Assembly (NCBI RefSeq): GCF_040939455.1
Contig: NC_134119.1
Coordinates: 2,616,501-2,680,500 of the forward strand
Direction: 5' to 3'
Length of the DNA stretch: 64,000 nucleotides
Source of the DNA: Microcebus murinus
Taxonomy: Eukaryota; Chordata; Mammalia; Primates; Cheirogaleidae
The notes under the pieces are model-generated. The model made no database searches, was not told the origin of the DNA, and worked only from the letters and a program-made list of their open reading frames with translations. Below, piece by piece: positions 33,241 to 44,744 of this stretch. A program made the translations under genes and the position numbers. Position 1 is the first letter of the stretch. Each line of letters opens with the position of its first letter.

Positions 33241-34375
33241 CCTCTAAAATAGATTATCGTGCAGTAATATGAACAACTCTGTTTGGTGCCTTTTGACAAA
33301 TATTTGTAAAACACATTTTAAAAAGTGCAGGCTGGGAGTATAATCCTCCCACTGTCCCAAGGAAATAGTCGTGAATTTGTTCCACGGATGGCATATAAGG
33401 AGACGTTTTCCAAAAGCAGCCGATGCAGTCGGACGTTTTCCTTGCATCTGGCCCCACAGCGAGCCGTCCACGGGACACTCACCTGGAAACAGGGATTATC
33501 ATAATGGCGTTATTTACAGACCGCATTGGGTGCAAACACCAGGCCAGTGCTCTGCCGCTGACTCCCAAAACAGCAGCATCACACCTCGATTTTCCGGGCG
33601 AGGAGAATACGCAGCGGAGAGATTCATTGACAGCCGACACCGGGGCTGGTGAGTGGGGGCCGGGCGCAGGCCCAGGCTGCCCTGTCCTCAGCCCTGCCCC
33701 TTCCCCTGCGTCCTGCCGTCCCTGGAATTGAGGGGTCTGTACACGACAAGGCATACGACAGGCTGAGCAGAGCGAGGGGAAGGGCGGGTGGCCGTGAGGC
33801 TGACGGAAGAGGCTTCTGCAGTGAGGGCAAAGGAAAGGGCTTGTTGGGAGGCAGAGCAGCTCTGGGGCTCCCGTCCGAGGCTTTCTGTGGCTGACACCGA
33901 GGCCAGGACCCTCCCTGCTCCTGGCGAGGGGACATAGCCGCCAGTGGACCAGGCTGGGGCTCTGCTGGGCTGGAGGGAGCTGGCGGGGGTCTCAGAGGGG
34001 AACCCCGGTATCTGGGCCCACCCGGGACTTGGTCAACCCTTTGAGAGACCTTCTTCTCCACCTGTTACCCTGACCCCATTGTCTTTATTTCCTGCTGCCC
34101 CTGACATCGGAGAACACGCGTGTTGGCTTTCTACCCCCACCCCTAGCCCGCAACTGAACATGGTTACGTCAAACTTCAAGTCTGCCTGCAGCTCCGGCAC
34201 ACAAGCGGCCCCCACGGACACGCCGGGAAGGGAGGAGGAGGCCCGCCCCGGTGGCCCGGACGTTTCCCATCTGCTCTCGGGTTCTGTCCCTATCTGTCCC
34301 TACGCAGCCGCTCAGCCCCGGGGATCCTGACGCAGGTGTGACCAGACCACTCGGGGAGAAGTTTGAGGAGTGAGA
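33241..34375. other. Unique non-coding sequence
   Basis: No gene recognised. GC-rich at 33640-34000 with open frames in both strands (up to 145 codons, minus) that lack domains. Confidence 0.3.
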
Positions 34376-34399
34376 AGGTGGATTTGTGCTTCCAAGTTT

Positions 34400-35200
34400 G
34401 TTTTCAAATTCTGTATTTTTCTCCTCAATACAAATATGTGGCCATACAGAGGCCCCCAACAGTGAAATAAAAGCCATCCATAAGCCCGTTCCCTGTAGAC
34501 CACTACGGATTACTAATAGATTACACCATCAATAGAGCTCCATGGCTCTTTTATTAAAAACAAAATACCACGTGCCTTTTTCAATGAAATGAACATTTCT
34601 TACTTCGTAAATAACTCTCCTGTTATTTATAATGACTTGTAATATAATATTTAATTATAGTATATATTTCATTGTATTATGATACCATAATCTATTTTAC
34701 CAGCTAAAGAACATTCAGGTGGTTTTAATCTGTTCCTATTATAAATAACAATGTGGTGAACATCTTCCAACGTAAATCTTTGTTCATGTTATATTCTATT
34801 ATTATTTCTTAGTCTCTAATCTTATAAGGCAAATTTCTGGTCCAAAAGGTATGAGCAATTTTAAAGATTTTAATTTGTATTTCTAAGTGGCCAAACAGGA
34901 ATATTTCATCAATTTAAATTTTCACAAACAATTGTTAAACAGGCCCTTTCCAGCCACATGTGCCTCAAATTTATATTTATAAATTATAAGCGTATTTAAT
35001 TATATTTACATTCTATATTAACTTATAGGAATATAAACATATTTTGATCTTTGATCAATAATAGTTTAAAAATACATATCAATTTATATTTTTAAACTAG
35101 TAGTGTTGAAGATTTTTTTTTGATGTTTAAGGAAGAATTTGCATTTCTTCTTCTCTGAATTATTTTTAATAGTAATAGTCCATTGGCCAGTTTTCTATGA
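34400..35200 (-). repeat. AT-rich block containing an L1 fragment
   Basis: The section 34700-34900 ('aacattcaggtggttttaatctgttcctattataaataac', 'tggtgaacatcttcc', 'ggcaaatttctggtccaaaaggtatgagcaatttt') is a complementary L1 3' region. The flanks are extremely AT-rich and probably belong to the same decayed element, but I cannot align them. Confidence 0.55.
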
Positions 35201-35780
35201 ATTTATTTATTTTTAAATCTGCACAATAATACCTTAATGCTCAGCATGGAAAATCCCGGCAATATGAAATAGAGTGATAGAGTGAATAAAATATATTCTT
35301 TCTTTATTGTCCGCTCTTATCCGTCTTTCTTTTCTAGTGAATACTCGCTATGGAAAACCCAAAGCATCTTCCTCTGGAGGCTTCCCCAGCGGCTGCCTGG
35401 CTGTGTTGGAACTTACTGCATATGCTCAAATCTGAAATATCCATGATTTGTCCTCCAAACACGGGCACCGGTTTGCCTTCTCGTGAAGGGCACTGGGCAC
35501 TGCCCCTTCCTCAACCTCCAGACTGTCCGGCCCTCCAAGCTTGGATCTGTGCTGTCTGCGGCAGAACCACAGTTGCTGTCTCCCTCTGAGGCCATCGACG
35601 CCTCCCGACCGGAATCGACCGCCGTTCCCAGGTGCTGGCTGTTCCCTGCCCACACCTGTGCCCACAGGGCCAGAAATACTGGGGACGGGAGACAAGTGGG
35701 CGGGAATTATTCTAATGAAAAAATTGCTAGCGGTAGGTAACAGAAACAGACCGCAGTGTGTATGTGTGCATGCATGTATG
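35201..35780. other. Unique non-coding sequence
   Basis: Nothing recognised besides a short alternating TG/CA stretch at about 35757-35780. Confidence 0.3.
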
Positions 35781-35782
35781 TA

Positions 35783-35883
35783 CAGTCCTTACATCCATCC
35801 CATTAAATCATGTATAATTCCATGCAATACTATAAATATTAACATAATACTGATACATGCAATTTAATGGGATGTAAGGAGTG
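35783..35883. repeat. Imperfect inverted repeat (~31-bp arms)
   Basis: Left arm at about 35783-35814 ('ccttacatcc', 'cccattaaat', 'catgtat') is matched in complement by the right arm at 35853-35883 ('atacatg', 'atttaatggg', 'gatgtaagga'), with an AT-rich 38-bp loop. It could be a small MITE or a chance hairpin. No target duplication was identified. Confidence 0.6.
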
Positions 35884-36950
35884 TAAACAACCAATGTGTG
35901 CGTATAGCCACATACATATTTCATTTTCTTACATTCTAATCTGAACGTGCATGTTTATATAGTATTATAATAGCGTATGTCATGTATATTTAATGAAGTG
36001 GGATATACTGGGAATGTACGGGAACACAGATGGATATGACTCGCCTGACAGTGCGCATCTACTCTGCACACACAGTTTAATTGACACAGGCAGCAGAGCA
36101 GGGCCAGGGCCGGCCTTGATGAGGAGCCATGCTTAGCCCGGAGAAGCGTCTTGGAGACGCAGGAGCTGCAGGCGAGCTCCGGCCGTCGGGGTTGGGGTCC
36201 TCATTAGCTCCGACCGAATGTGCACACAGCCACTAATCACAGCCGCAGAGAGTGGCCCGGGCCCTGACAGCAGCCTAACTAGGCAGGATCAAAGAGAAAC
36301 AGGCCCCCGTGAGGTCTCTGTGATGGGCAGAGGCGGCGGCATCACACGACTCAGAGCAAATAACTCCAATTTACCAGACATCGGCTCCGCGCAGAAGTTC
36401 CCTGTGAAGCTCCTGTCTGGGCGGCGATCTCGGGTCTGACTGCCTCGCCCCGCGCGCCCCCCGTGCCCCGCGGAACGCTGGCCTTCCCACGAAACCCGCG
36501 TCTCTCAAGGCGACATCAAGGCACCACGACTTTCCGGAACTTCCGCGGCGGTTCCAACGTGCGGTCGAGTCTGGGAATCACCGCTCTTGGCCACGGTGTT
36601 TCCAGACGCCCACAGAAAAACATGTGACCTCCTGGGATTTTAATTTTCAAAATACACATTCTCACATCCCCATTCTAAACCTACTGAAACACGCTTCAAG
36701 GTTGGGTTCAGACATTTTTTTTTTTTTTCTGTTTTCAAAAACCTCCCCAGGCGACACTGAGTCAGCCGACCCACTGGAGCTTGGGAACTTGGAGCTTGGG
36801 GGGCCCGGGACGCGAGTAGATGAAAGGAGGAGCCCTGAGGGGGGACAGACATCACAGGCCAGACGACTCGCGCCTGGGAAGGACGCCTTTCCACCCCACA
36901 CACAACCCCGAGGAGGGGGGATTTGGCAGAATCCATCAAAACGGGACATG
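35884..36950. other. Unique non-coding sequence
   Basis: CpG-rich between 36420 and 36570. T run at 36715-36728. No gene recognised. Confidence 0.3.
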
Positions 36951-36954
36951 TGTT

Positions 36955-37600
36955 TTTCCTATTGACACAGCTGTCCTGCTTCTGGGAATTTACCCCGGAA
37001 AGATGCCTCCACCAATATAAAACCATACGTGCCCAAGTATTTACGGCATTATTTTATCATTTTGTATTTAAAAATAACCTAAATACTCACCCATAGGAAA
37101 CAGGCTGAAAAAATTATGATATATCCACTACTACACAGTATAGGCAAATTAACATGATAAGAATGCTTAAGAAATTAAAATAAAGAAGAAAAAATGTATA
37201 CAATATAAGAAAGATCTCTATGAACTGAATTTCCAGGGTATGTTGTTAAGTAAAAGCAAGATGGAAAATAGCATATAGAGTGTTATAGCTTCTTCTGCAT
37301 AGTAAGTAGAGAAAGAAAGAAGTTATGTGTGTTTGTGTGTGCATGTGTGTAGCAGGCATACCTGTGTAAGTATGAAAAGAAAACCCAGGAAAACAGAATA
37401 ACAAGTTAATCAAAATGGTGAGTGGTAGAGGCAGAATATACATAAAACAGCTTTGGATACACATCTCTATTTTGTTTTAGCTTTTGAATTCAGTAGAGAT
37501 TTTACATATTTAAAAAAACCATTAGTGTTTAAATATTCTAAGTATGTGTGTGTGTTTATGTAGCAAATAAATCTAACTATAACTCCATTTGATAATGTAA
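36955..37600 (+). repeat. L1 3' region fragment
   Basis: 'gcttctgggaatttaccccggaaagatg', 'ataacctaaatactcacccataggaaacagg', 'aaattatgatatatcc', 'gaaagatctctatgaactg', 'tatgttgttaagtaaaagcaagatggaaaatagc' and 'gtgtgtgtagcaggc' give the plus-orientation order of an old L1 terminal region. The coding part is too degraded to keep a frame. Confidence 0.8.
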
Positions 37601-38420
37601 TACACACAGAAAATAATTAATGCAAGTATCTCTTGCACATTGTAGCTTTCTAACTAGATACCTTAATGGAAAATATTTTAAGGATAAAAAGAATGACGCA
37701 GACATTCCACGCTTTCCTTGGCAGGTTGAATGGTGGTAGCGGTGTGATAGTATAATTCTACAATTATTTTCAATGAATGATAACATCCAGAAAATGGGTA
37801 AAAATATTGATGTCATTTGGAAACAGGGTTTGTGCTATGAGAAAAGGGAAGTAAAAATATAAATTGGGGGAAATTGTGGAAGAACTTGTGGTGTTTAAAT
37901 TGGAGGTATCAGAATAAATTCATGACCAAAAAGAAAAAAAAAAACCATCCTGAACTTTGTCAACCCAGGGGGCCTGGAGGTGGTGGTGCCCCAGCGGGAC
38001 GAGCATGCGCCGTGCTGGCTCTTGCATTCTAAGACCGCTTCCATCCAGAGAGCGAATCCTCAGAGCTCCCGCGAGGCGCAGCGAGCAACGCCATCCGGTG
38101 TGAACACTCCGCGGGCGTGGCCTCGATCCGTGCGCACTGCAGCTGCAGCCCTGCGAGAGATCTCCGGCTAAGTGCGCAGCACGAGGCTGACCCCGTGTCG
38201 GAGCCAGGCAGTGAGGAAGGGGGCGGCACCCGAGTGGCCGGGGGGTGCCTCCATGGCCCCCTTTCCTCTGAGCGGGAACAGAGAAAACCCCAACAGCTGA
38301 GCAGAGACTCGCTGGCTCGGGCTGCTTTGACACACCTGTGCTTTGTTGGACTCGGGGACGGCCGGTGCGGAGCCCAATGTCCGGGACGCTAGCAGGGCAG
38401 GGTCCAAGGACATGGAACCA
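37601..38420. other. Unique sequence, AT-rich then GC-rich
   Basis: A run at about 37930-37945. No gene recognised. CpG-rich at 37980-38280. The 137-codon minus frame at 37920-38333 is unsupported. Confidence 0.3.
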
Positions 38421-38424
38421 GACC

Positions 38425-38622
38425 GGGGGGTCTCAAGTGGGGCCGATTCTCCCCCCAGGGGCAGCTGGCAATGTCTGGAGACAGTTTTGGTCATCCGTCT
38501 GGAGGGCAGGTGCCGCCGGCCTCCCGTGAGGGGCGCTGCTTAGTGTCTCACAGCGTGCAGGACGCCCCCACGACACAGATAGCTGACCCAAATGCCAGCG
38601 GAGTCACGGCTGAGAAACCTCG
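38425..38622 (-). mobile_element. MER20 (hAT-Charlie) element
   Basis: 'ggggtctcaagtggggccgattctccccccaggggcagctggcaatgtctggagacagttttgg', 'gcgtgcaggacgcccccacgacacagatagctgac' and 'cggctgagaaacctc' form a nearly complete MER20 in the same orientation as the other two copies. Confidence 0.85.
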
Positions 38623-38799
38623 CCCGGGCTAAGGCAGCCTGTCATCCTGTGGGCGTGGCTGTCAGTTGTCAGCTCTCGGACACCGCGGGAAAGCCTCGCA
38701 CACGACACTTCCGGAAGGACGCAGAGACACCGTCTGGGTGTCTCGCTCAGACTCCTCTCACCACTGTCTTTGTTCGCCACGCCGGGCACCTCGGTCCAC

Positions 38800-39165
38800 G
38801 CAGGTGATGAAGAACAGTGCCGCTCATCTCGCCCTACTGCTCCTCAAAATATTTACAACTGCAAATAGGACGGCAACTGAATTTCTATATGCATTCAGCT
38901 CAGCCTGAACTGATGGCATTATGATTCCGAGATGATGTCTTAGACCTTTAATCAACAAGAAGTGCAATAACCCCGAGACGTAGGACGAACTCCTCACGTG
39001 ACAGTAAACAACGCCAGCAAATCTGTAAATCATCTGCACTTGCGATCCATGTTCAAGGTCTGGCCGCCGCTGCGTAAGGCAACGCCAATGCCACCAGCAG
39101 AACAGTTCGTGTTTACTAAGGGGTCCTTAATATTGATTTTGGTGCTGTATATATTTTCTTCTTTT
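38800..39165. promoter_or_regulatory. Repeat-poor CNE-like element
   Basis: About 365 bp of balanced-composition unique text with clustered motifs ('cctttaatcaacaagaagtgc', 'gtgacagtaaacaacgcc', 'tgcgtaaggcaacgccaatgcc', 'gtccttaatattg'). No frame persists and no repeat is recognised. It ends at a T-rich low-complexity tract. It resembles a conserved enhancer core; conservation must be tested. Confidence 0.35.
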
Positions 39166-39206
39166 TTGTTTCTTTCTCTCTCTCTCTCTCCCTTTTTTTT
39201 TTTTTG
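39166..39206. repeat. Polypyrimidine (TC)n/T tract
   Basis: TCTC repeats followed by a T run of about 11. Confidence 0.85.
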
Positions 39207-40100
39207 CCTACGCTGTGATGAATTAACACTTGGTCTTCGGATTGAGTAGAGTCATTTTGTTTCAAGGAAGTGCACACATTTGTTTAATGTAAAATGCCAA
39301 CAGATCTCATTTCTGCAAAGATACAGTTACTCAAACCTTAAAAGCCTTCGTTAGACTTGAACAAATGATGTGTATGAAAATCCTAGTGGATGAGGGGAAA
39401 CAGGCTGAGTGAGCTGAATACGAAAACCCAAAGCATCCATTTATTCCTTTGTTCATTCAATACGTATATTTATTAAGCTCTTTCCATGTGTGTTTATGAA
39501 CCTGCACTTTTTATATTATAAGGTGAGCATTTTTATAGCAGTTGGATGCATCACTTTCCAAAATTGTCACTGTGGGTATTATTTTAAAATAATTTCCTTG
39601 CCATAGTATATACCTCATTTTAAATACCTTTTAGCTATGGATTCAATTTATAAGCATCTCTAAGGCTTTGGTGACAGAGCCATGGGATAAAAAGGAACAT
39701 TCAAAAGGTTTAGGGGTAGCAAGTTGAGTCTGACCAGCCATGTGCAACAATTAGAACTCAATTGACTGAGAGAAGAAACAGGTAGGTAGCAAGAGTCTTA
39801 GCCCAGGAACTTGGATGTGCAAGAGAGAGCAGCTACGTGTTTTAGTTTTTACTCCAATTTCAACCACACTCCAAGCCGACCCCTCGCTCCCATCAGGTGG
39901 CACATTAACTAGGTCACTGCAGGCGTCTCTGCTGCCCCCCGACCCGAGAGCCCCAAAGCATAGGTGGCTTTCCCTCATCCTGACAGTCCGCCCCGGTCAG
40001 CACCTAAGGGCTCATTGTCCATGGACACAGAGTCTTTGGATGCAGAATAGCAGCGTTGGTTAAAACACTATTTTGTTTTTTTATTTGTTTGTTTGTTTTT
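39207..40100. other. Unique sequence with a short L2 piece
   Basis: 'tttgttcattcaatacgtatatttattaagctctttccatgtg' at 39450-39492 is a complementary L2/CORE-LINE terminal phrase. A (GTTT)n stretch lies at 40080-40100. Otherwise nothing recognised. Confidence 0.45.
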
Positions 40101-40104
40101 AATT

Positions 40105-40640
40105 AAATGTCAGGGTTCAAACCCCACCTTGGCCAGTTACTAGTTGTGTAATCTAAAAAATCAAGATAAGAAATAGCATGTTTCCCTGAAAATAAAACAG
40201 GGTCTTATATTTATTTTTCCCCAAGAAGACACCCTAGGGGTTATTTTCAGGGGATGTGTTATTTTCCCCTCAAAGCCTCAGCTTGCAGCACGCACAGGAT
40301 GGCCGAGGCCTGACAGGGGAGCCGACCTTGTTGGTGGGGCTGCCCACACCTTTCCGGTCACCTCTGGGATAGCAGCTGTCACGATGGGGCAGATGAGAAG
40401 GGCTGCTCATCTTCTTTACCACTCCGAGACGAAATGCACGGGCTGTGCAGATGCGCTACGCAGCCACGCCTGTCACTAGGTCTGATTTTCGGGGTAGGGC
40501 TACTATTATGCAAATGCTTAGAAATCCTGCTGGGGCTTATTTTATGGGTAGGTCTTATTTGCGGGAAAACATGGTAATAACTTCTTTTGAAAACCCTCAT
40601 CAGAATTAAATCAAGTTCTGCATGGAAATGGTGTTGCCGA
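40105..40640 (+). repeat. MIR SINE split by a DNA transposon
   Basis: 'ttcaaaccccaccttggccagttactagttgtgtaatct' precedes and 'taataacttcttttgaaaaccctcatcagaattaaatc' follows the element at 40176-40574. Joined, they read in MIR order. The MIR was present before the transposon inserted. Confidence 0.45.
40176..40574 (-). mobile_element. Non-autonomous Tc1/mariner-pogo-like element, copy A
   Basis: A 399-bp element with terminal inverted repeats (left 'gcatgtttccctgaaaata', right in complement 'ccatgttttcccgcaaata'). It is flanked on both sides by TA (40174-40175 and 40575-40576), the target duplication of the Tc1/mariner superfamily. Subterminal blocks 'acaccctaggggttattttcagggg' and 'ggggcttattttatgggtaggtcttat' match copy B at 51021-51471 in reverse orientation. 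The interior differs from copy B and has no transposase remnant. Confidence 0.88.
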
Positions 40641-42595
40641 ATCGTTAGGGCTCAACATTGCACAGCTAGTGTGGGTTTGTGGGCCACAGTCTGAAGCAAG
40701 GAACCATGCACACAACCTCTGCGATTTGTCTTTGGCCAGGAGGGGGATGGTCTTGGGGTCTGGAGACTGTCCTTCAGCAAGGGGTGGTGCAAGGGGCTGC
40801 AGAGGGGATGGCGGTGGTGTCGGGGCGGAGTCAGGCAGTGTCCCTGCACCGTGCCCAGCCTCACCAGAGCCTCGGAGCAGAGCCGTGCTCACCACTACTT
40901 GCACGGGGAAGGAGGAGTGAGGCAGAAACAACTAGCCAGTTGTAGGTGGGACACCTGGATTTTGATCCATTCTCCATGACATCTCATAGATGCCACCTAT
41001 TACCGAGCCCTAGTGGCCCGGGCACTCGGCGTCCACCTGCCCTGAGCATCATGCTGAGCCAGGCTGCTACCACTCACAACCAAAAAGTCGTAATTAACAC
41101 AGAACATTTTCCACAGCTAGTAATCGTTCAAGCAGTCCCCGTCCATGGCATTTGTTCATAACGCCAACTCCTACAAGTGCCAGCTCTGTAGGTGCGCACA
41201 AGTGCACGCCTGAACAGACCAGAGCGGCACCTGCAACCCAGGGACAGAGAAGCAGTGATCTGCACGTCTGTAGCCCAGCTCTGGGAAACCGAGTCGATGC
41301 ATCCCCTTGTTCATTCACTCATTCACTGAAAGCATTCTTGCCCGCTGGTTCCTGTCGGCAAAACACTCACTATGACTGTGGAGAACACGGAAATGGACCG
41401 AGGCAAGCTACAGACAGGAGTAAGCACGGGCGTGTACCAGGAACGCTGGACAAACGTCACACGGGAGGTAGGGGAGGCCCCCTGGGAGTTTGGAGGAAGT
41501 GGGTCTCACTCCCCACTCACTCACAGGGATGCCGGCACGCCCGCGGAGACCTCCTGGGCGGGATCTCATTTAGTCTGACCCAGGGGTAGATAAGACAGGG
41601 ACTGGGGGCCACGGACCCCGGACAGGGCAGGGGCGCCGTGAGCGTTCTCTTCCCACCCGAGTCCTAAACCAACCAGGGGCTGCACGGGAGCTGGGCAGCT
41701 GCAGACGGGAAAGGCTGCCTTCCTGCAGAGGCTGGCGGGCTGTCCCCACCACTCCTCAGTCGGGCAGCCCGCCCGGCCACCGTGCCAGAGGCAGACACTT
41801 GCAGTGTGTGACAGCCGTGACGGGGACTGTAGCGTTGCCACCCCAAACGGGCCGCATGGAGAGCAGAAGAGGCGCTAACAGTGATTACTCTGGAACGTGA
41901 TGGAAAATTGGGACTGCTTGGAACAAAGGGGGAGTGGACCAGAACCTTCTCACGAGAGGAGGCCAATTCCTGGGGCACGGGCGGCGGGGACGTTAGCTGA
42001 GCTGAGCGTGCCAGATGCAAACTCACTGGCCAGACCCTGCCCCCCCACCCCCGCCCCCACTCCTCCCCAGGACAAGCGGGGGAGGGGACGCCGCAGCGTG
42101 GAGGGCAGCTTCTAAGCATAAAGATGATAAACCCACGTTCTCTCTCTTAAACCAAATGGAAAACAGGAGAAGGGGATGGGATGGTTAAGGTCAGACACAG
42201 CGAAAAGAAGTTACGGTAGGATTAGAACTACCCCTGGGGAAGTACCTGACTTGCAGAAATAAGTGATGGATACCGTGGATTTGTAACTGGCCCCATAAGC
42301 AAGGACACATTCTTTTATAGTTCTGGGTTGTTGTTGTCTTCTGTTTCAAGTTCCAGTCCAGCACGCTGTGCTGAGCAGCGCCGTGTGACTCTCTGTCGCA
42401 CAGACGCATTCATCCCCGTTGGAGTTTCTTCCCCAGGAGTGACGGGGCCTCCTGCAGCCCGGATAACCGCCAAGCCTCGCACCACCTGTCCGCAGGAGAC
42501 CGGATGAGCCCCTCCCCGCCAGCCTGTGCCCACCGACCCACTGAGCCTGCGCACAGGGCTGCAGAGCGACCAACGTTAACCCCCAGCTCCTTAGG
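40641..42595. other. Unique sequence with an L2 fragment
   Basis: 'ccccttgttcattcactcattcactgaaagc' at about 41300-41335, continuing 'cactatgactgtggagaacacgg', is a complementary L2 piece. The rest is unique; frames up to 151 codons at 41152-42119 on both strands carry no domain. Confidence 0.4.
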
Positions 42596-42599
42596 CTAC

Positions 42600-43900
42600 T
42601 AAAGTCCCCGCCCCGGGAGGGACGCACCCGCCGTGGGACATGTGCGCCCGCACGATTCCTCACTGCACACGTGCCCCGCGCCCGCCCCGAACACACGGTG
42701 ACGCTCACGCCCCTCGTGCTTCATTCGTTTCACCTCCAGAAAATCCCCCGCCCTGGGGATGGGGGAGGCGGATTTGAGGCCGTTCGTCCTTCCCCTCCCA
42801 GTCGGGGCACCCAGCGAAATAAACGCTTTCCCCCTGGGAACCCTCCTACCCTCGCGTCTCACCCACCCTCTCGCTTCTGCGCGGGAGCAACCCTGGCCCG
42901 CCTTGTGGGCTCGTTGATGGATTGCGCACCTGCCCCGTGGCGTCCCTGCATGACGCCGGACGCCTTGCGCAAGCTCACCAGCTCACTGAGTCCTGTGCAC
43001 CGCCGCGCTGAACCGGGTGCCACTGTCACCAACACTTGGCAGACAGGGAGCCGAGGCTCAGAGGTGCTGGGACTTGCCCAGGGTGACAAAGCCACTAAAA
43101 GGCAGAGGTGGGGTTCGGGTTGAAGACTTCAGCTTACGCATTCAACGTGCTTTTTCTTCCGCCCCTTCGACGGAAATGGCCGCCCGGAAGATGCTCTTTC
43201 CGGGCATGGGGAGAACGCGCGTGAGGGCGAGAGGAGCCAGCGCTCCTACCCGGAGCCTTTGAGGAGGGGCCGCGGCGTCCCGCGCCATCCGGAGTGCGCC
43301 CGGCTTGTCCCGGCTGCAGAGGAGCCAGAGCGGAGCGCGGAGTCCACGCGCCCGCCGTGGCTGGTCACAGGGAGTCAGCGTGGACTCGGAGGAGCAGCCC
43401 ATGCTTGGCCGATCGGATAGAGTTTTCCGGGAACGGGAAGGAGTGTCTACGGGAGGAGACCGGGCTTTGATTTTCTGGGACTTGGAGGGAGTTGTGATAC
43501 AGCAGCACGCAGAAGACCAATATTCCAGGTCGGCGAGGTGCGGCGAGGTGGCGGCTGCAGCGGGGAAGCAGCTCGTCGAGGCCGGCGAGACAGAGGCGGC
43601 GAGGGTTGGAGCGCACGGCCCGGAGCGGGCCACACGGCGGCCGGGGTTCTGCCCCGACACCAGCGCCCGGCCCTGTGCGTCTCCTGACTGTTCCTGGCGA
43701 TGTTTGTGTTCTGGAGAGGCCCGTCCGCTTTTCCGAGGGTCGGGAGACGACGTCCGAATTCTTCAGGCGGAGAGGTGGCGGGGTGCGGCGGGGCAAGAGG
43801 CTGGTGCAGCGCGGGGCCGAGGCCGCGGCTCCTGGGCTGCTCCGGGGAGCTGGGCCTCCTCTGGGACTTGGCGTGGTCCGCGCGTCTGGGCTGCGGTGTC
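42600..43900. promoter_or_regulatory. CpG-island-like region, possible promoter
   Basis: The highest CpG density in the window, strongest from 43140 to 43900. At about 43170-43190 an AAATGGCCGC motif (YY1 consensus, at the ATG of 43176) is followed within a few bases by CCGGAAG (ETS/GABP type) and TTTCCGGG. YY1 plus ETS sites within 25 bp are typical of TATA-less housekeeping promoters. No exon or gene is recognised on either side, so this may be a non-coding-RNA promoter, an orphan island or a composition effect of the adjoining minisatellite. Confidence 0.4.
42985..43140 (-). repeat. MIR SINE fragment
   Basis: 'caacacttggcagacagggagccgaggctcagaggtgctgggacttgcccagggtgacaaagccactaaaaggcagagg' is a complementary MIR core and ends just before the YY1/ETS cluster. 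Confidence 0.75.
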
Positions 43901-43906
43901 ACTCTC

Positions 43907-44290
43907 GCCATCTCCCCGTCCTCCTGGGAACATTCCCAAAGTCCCCGTGAGCAGCCGCGGCCCACGGCCCATCACACGGCCCACGTGACGCATGACCCTC
44001 GCCCCCAAATGTGGGGTGCTGTTTGGGGGCGAGGGTCACGCCATCTCCCCGTCCTCCTGGGAACCATTCCCAAAGTCCCTGTGAGCAGCCGCGGCCCACG
44101 GCCCGTCACACGGCCCACGTGACGCGTGACCCTCGCCCCCAAATGTGGGGTGCTGTTTGGGGGCGAGGGTCACGCCATCTCCCCGTCCTCCTGGGAACCA
44201 TTCCCAAAGTCCCTGTGAGCAGCCGCGGCCCACAGCCCGTCACACGGCCCACGTGACGCGTGACCCTCGCCCCCAAACGTGGGGTGCCGG
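43907..44290. repeat. 134-bp minisatellite (about 2.9 copies) with junction hairpins
   Basis: Units begin at 'gccatctccccgtcctcctgg' at 43907, 44040 and 44174, spacings of 133 and 134 bp, with very few differences. Each of the first two units ends in an inverted repeat around a 12-base loop: 17-bp arms at 43993-44009/44022-44038 and 20-bp perfect arms at 44124-44143/44156-44175. The third unit keeps only the left arm. Open frames on both strands cross the array but are unsupported. Confidence 0.92.
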
Positions 44291-44740
44291 CCGGACTGTG
44301 CGAGCAGGGGCCGTACTCCGGCACCGGGAGGACGTGGGACTCGGGCTATCCCGGTCCCTGCCCCAGACTGTCTCCTCCACAGACGCCCCCTCCCCGTGGG
44401 ACACGGGCACGTGCGGGTCAGTGGGCTCTGCGGCCTCCCCGGGGAGGGGGCGCAGGGGGAGACACAGGGCGGCGGCGCTGGGAGAAGGCAGAGCACAGAC
44501 AGCCCTGGAGACATGGACCTGAGCCGGCACGAGTCAAGTAAGCCAATATTGTCCTGTTTGGGTTGGGCTTTCTTTTGTTTGCAGCACAGAGGATCCTGAC
44601 TGAAACAAACAGCCCGCGGTCCCACAGGCGTGTCGCTCCCAGCTGTGCAGACACAGAGCCCTTCGCTCCCCAGGTTAACACAGAAACGGGACACGGGAGC
44701 TGCCCTGAGTCCAGCAGGGCTGATGGCCTGAAACATGGCC
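44291..44740. other. GC-rich spacer between two minisatellites
   Basis: No gene recognised. Numerous CpG up to about 44500, then fewer. Open frames continue from the arrays on the minus strand. Confidence 0.35.
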
Positions 44741-44744
44741 CCCA

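Noticed and set aside
43305..43988. 227-codon plus-strand frame in the CpG island as a protein gene
   Set aside because: Three competing minus-strand frames of 143-172 codons cover the same DNA, no domain recognised, and the frame runs into the minisatellite.
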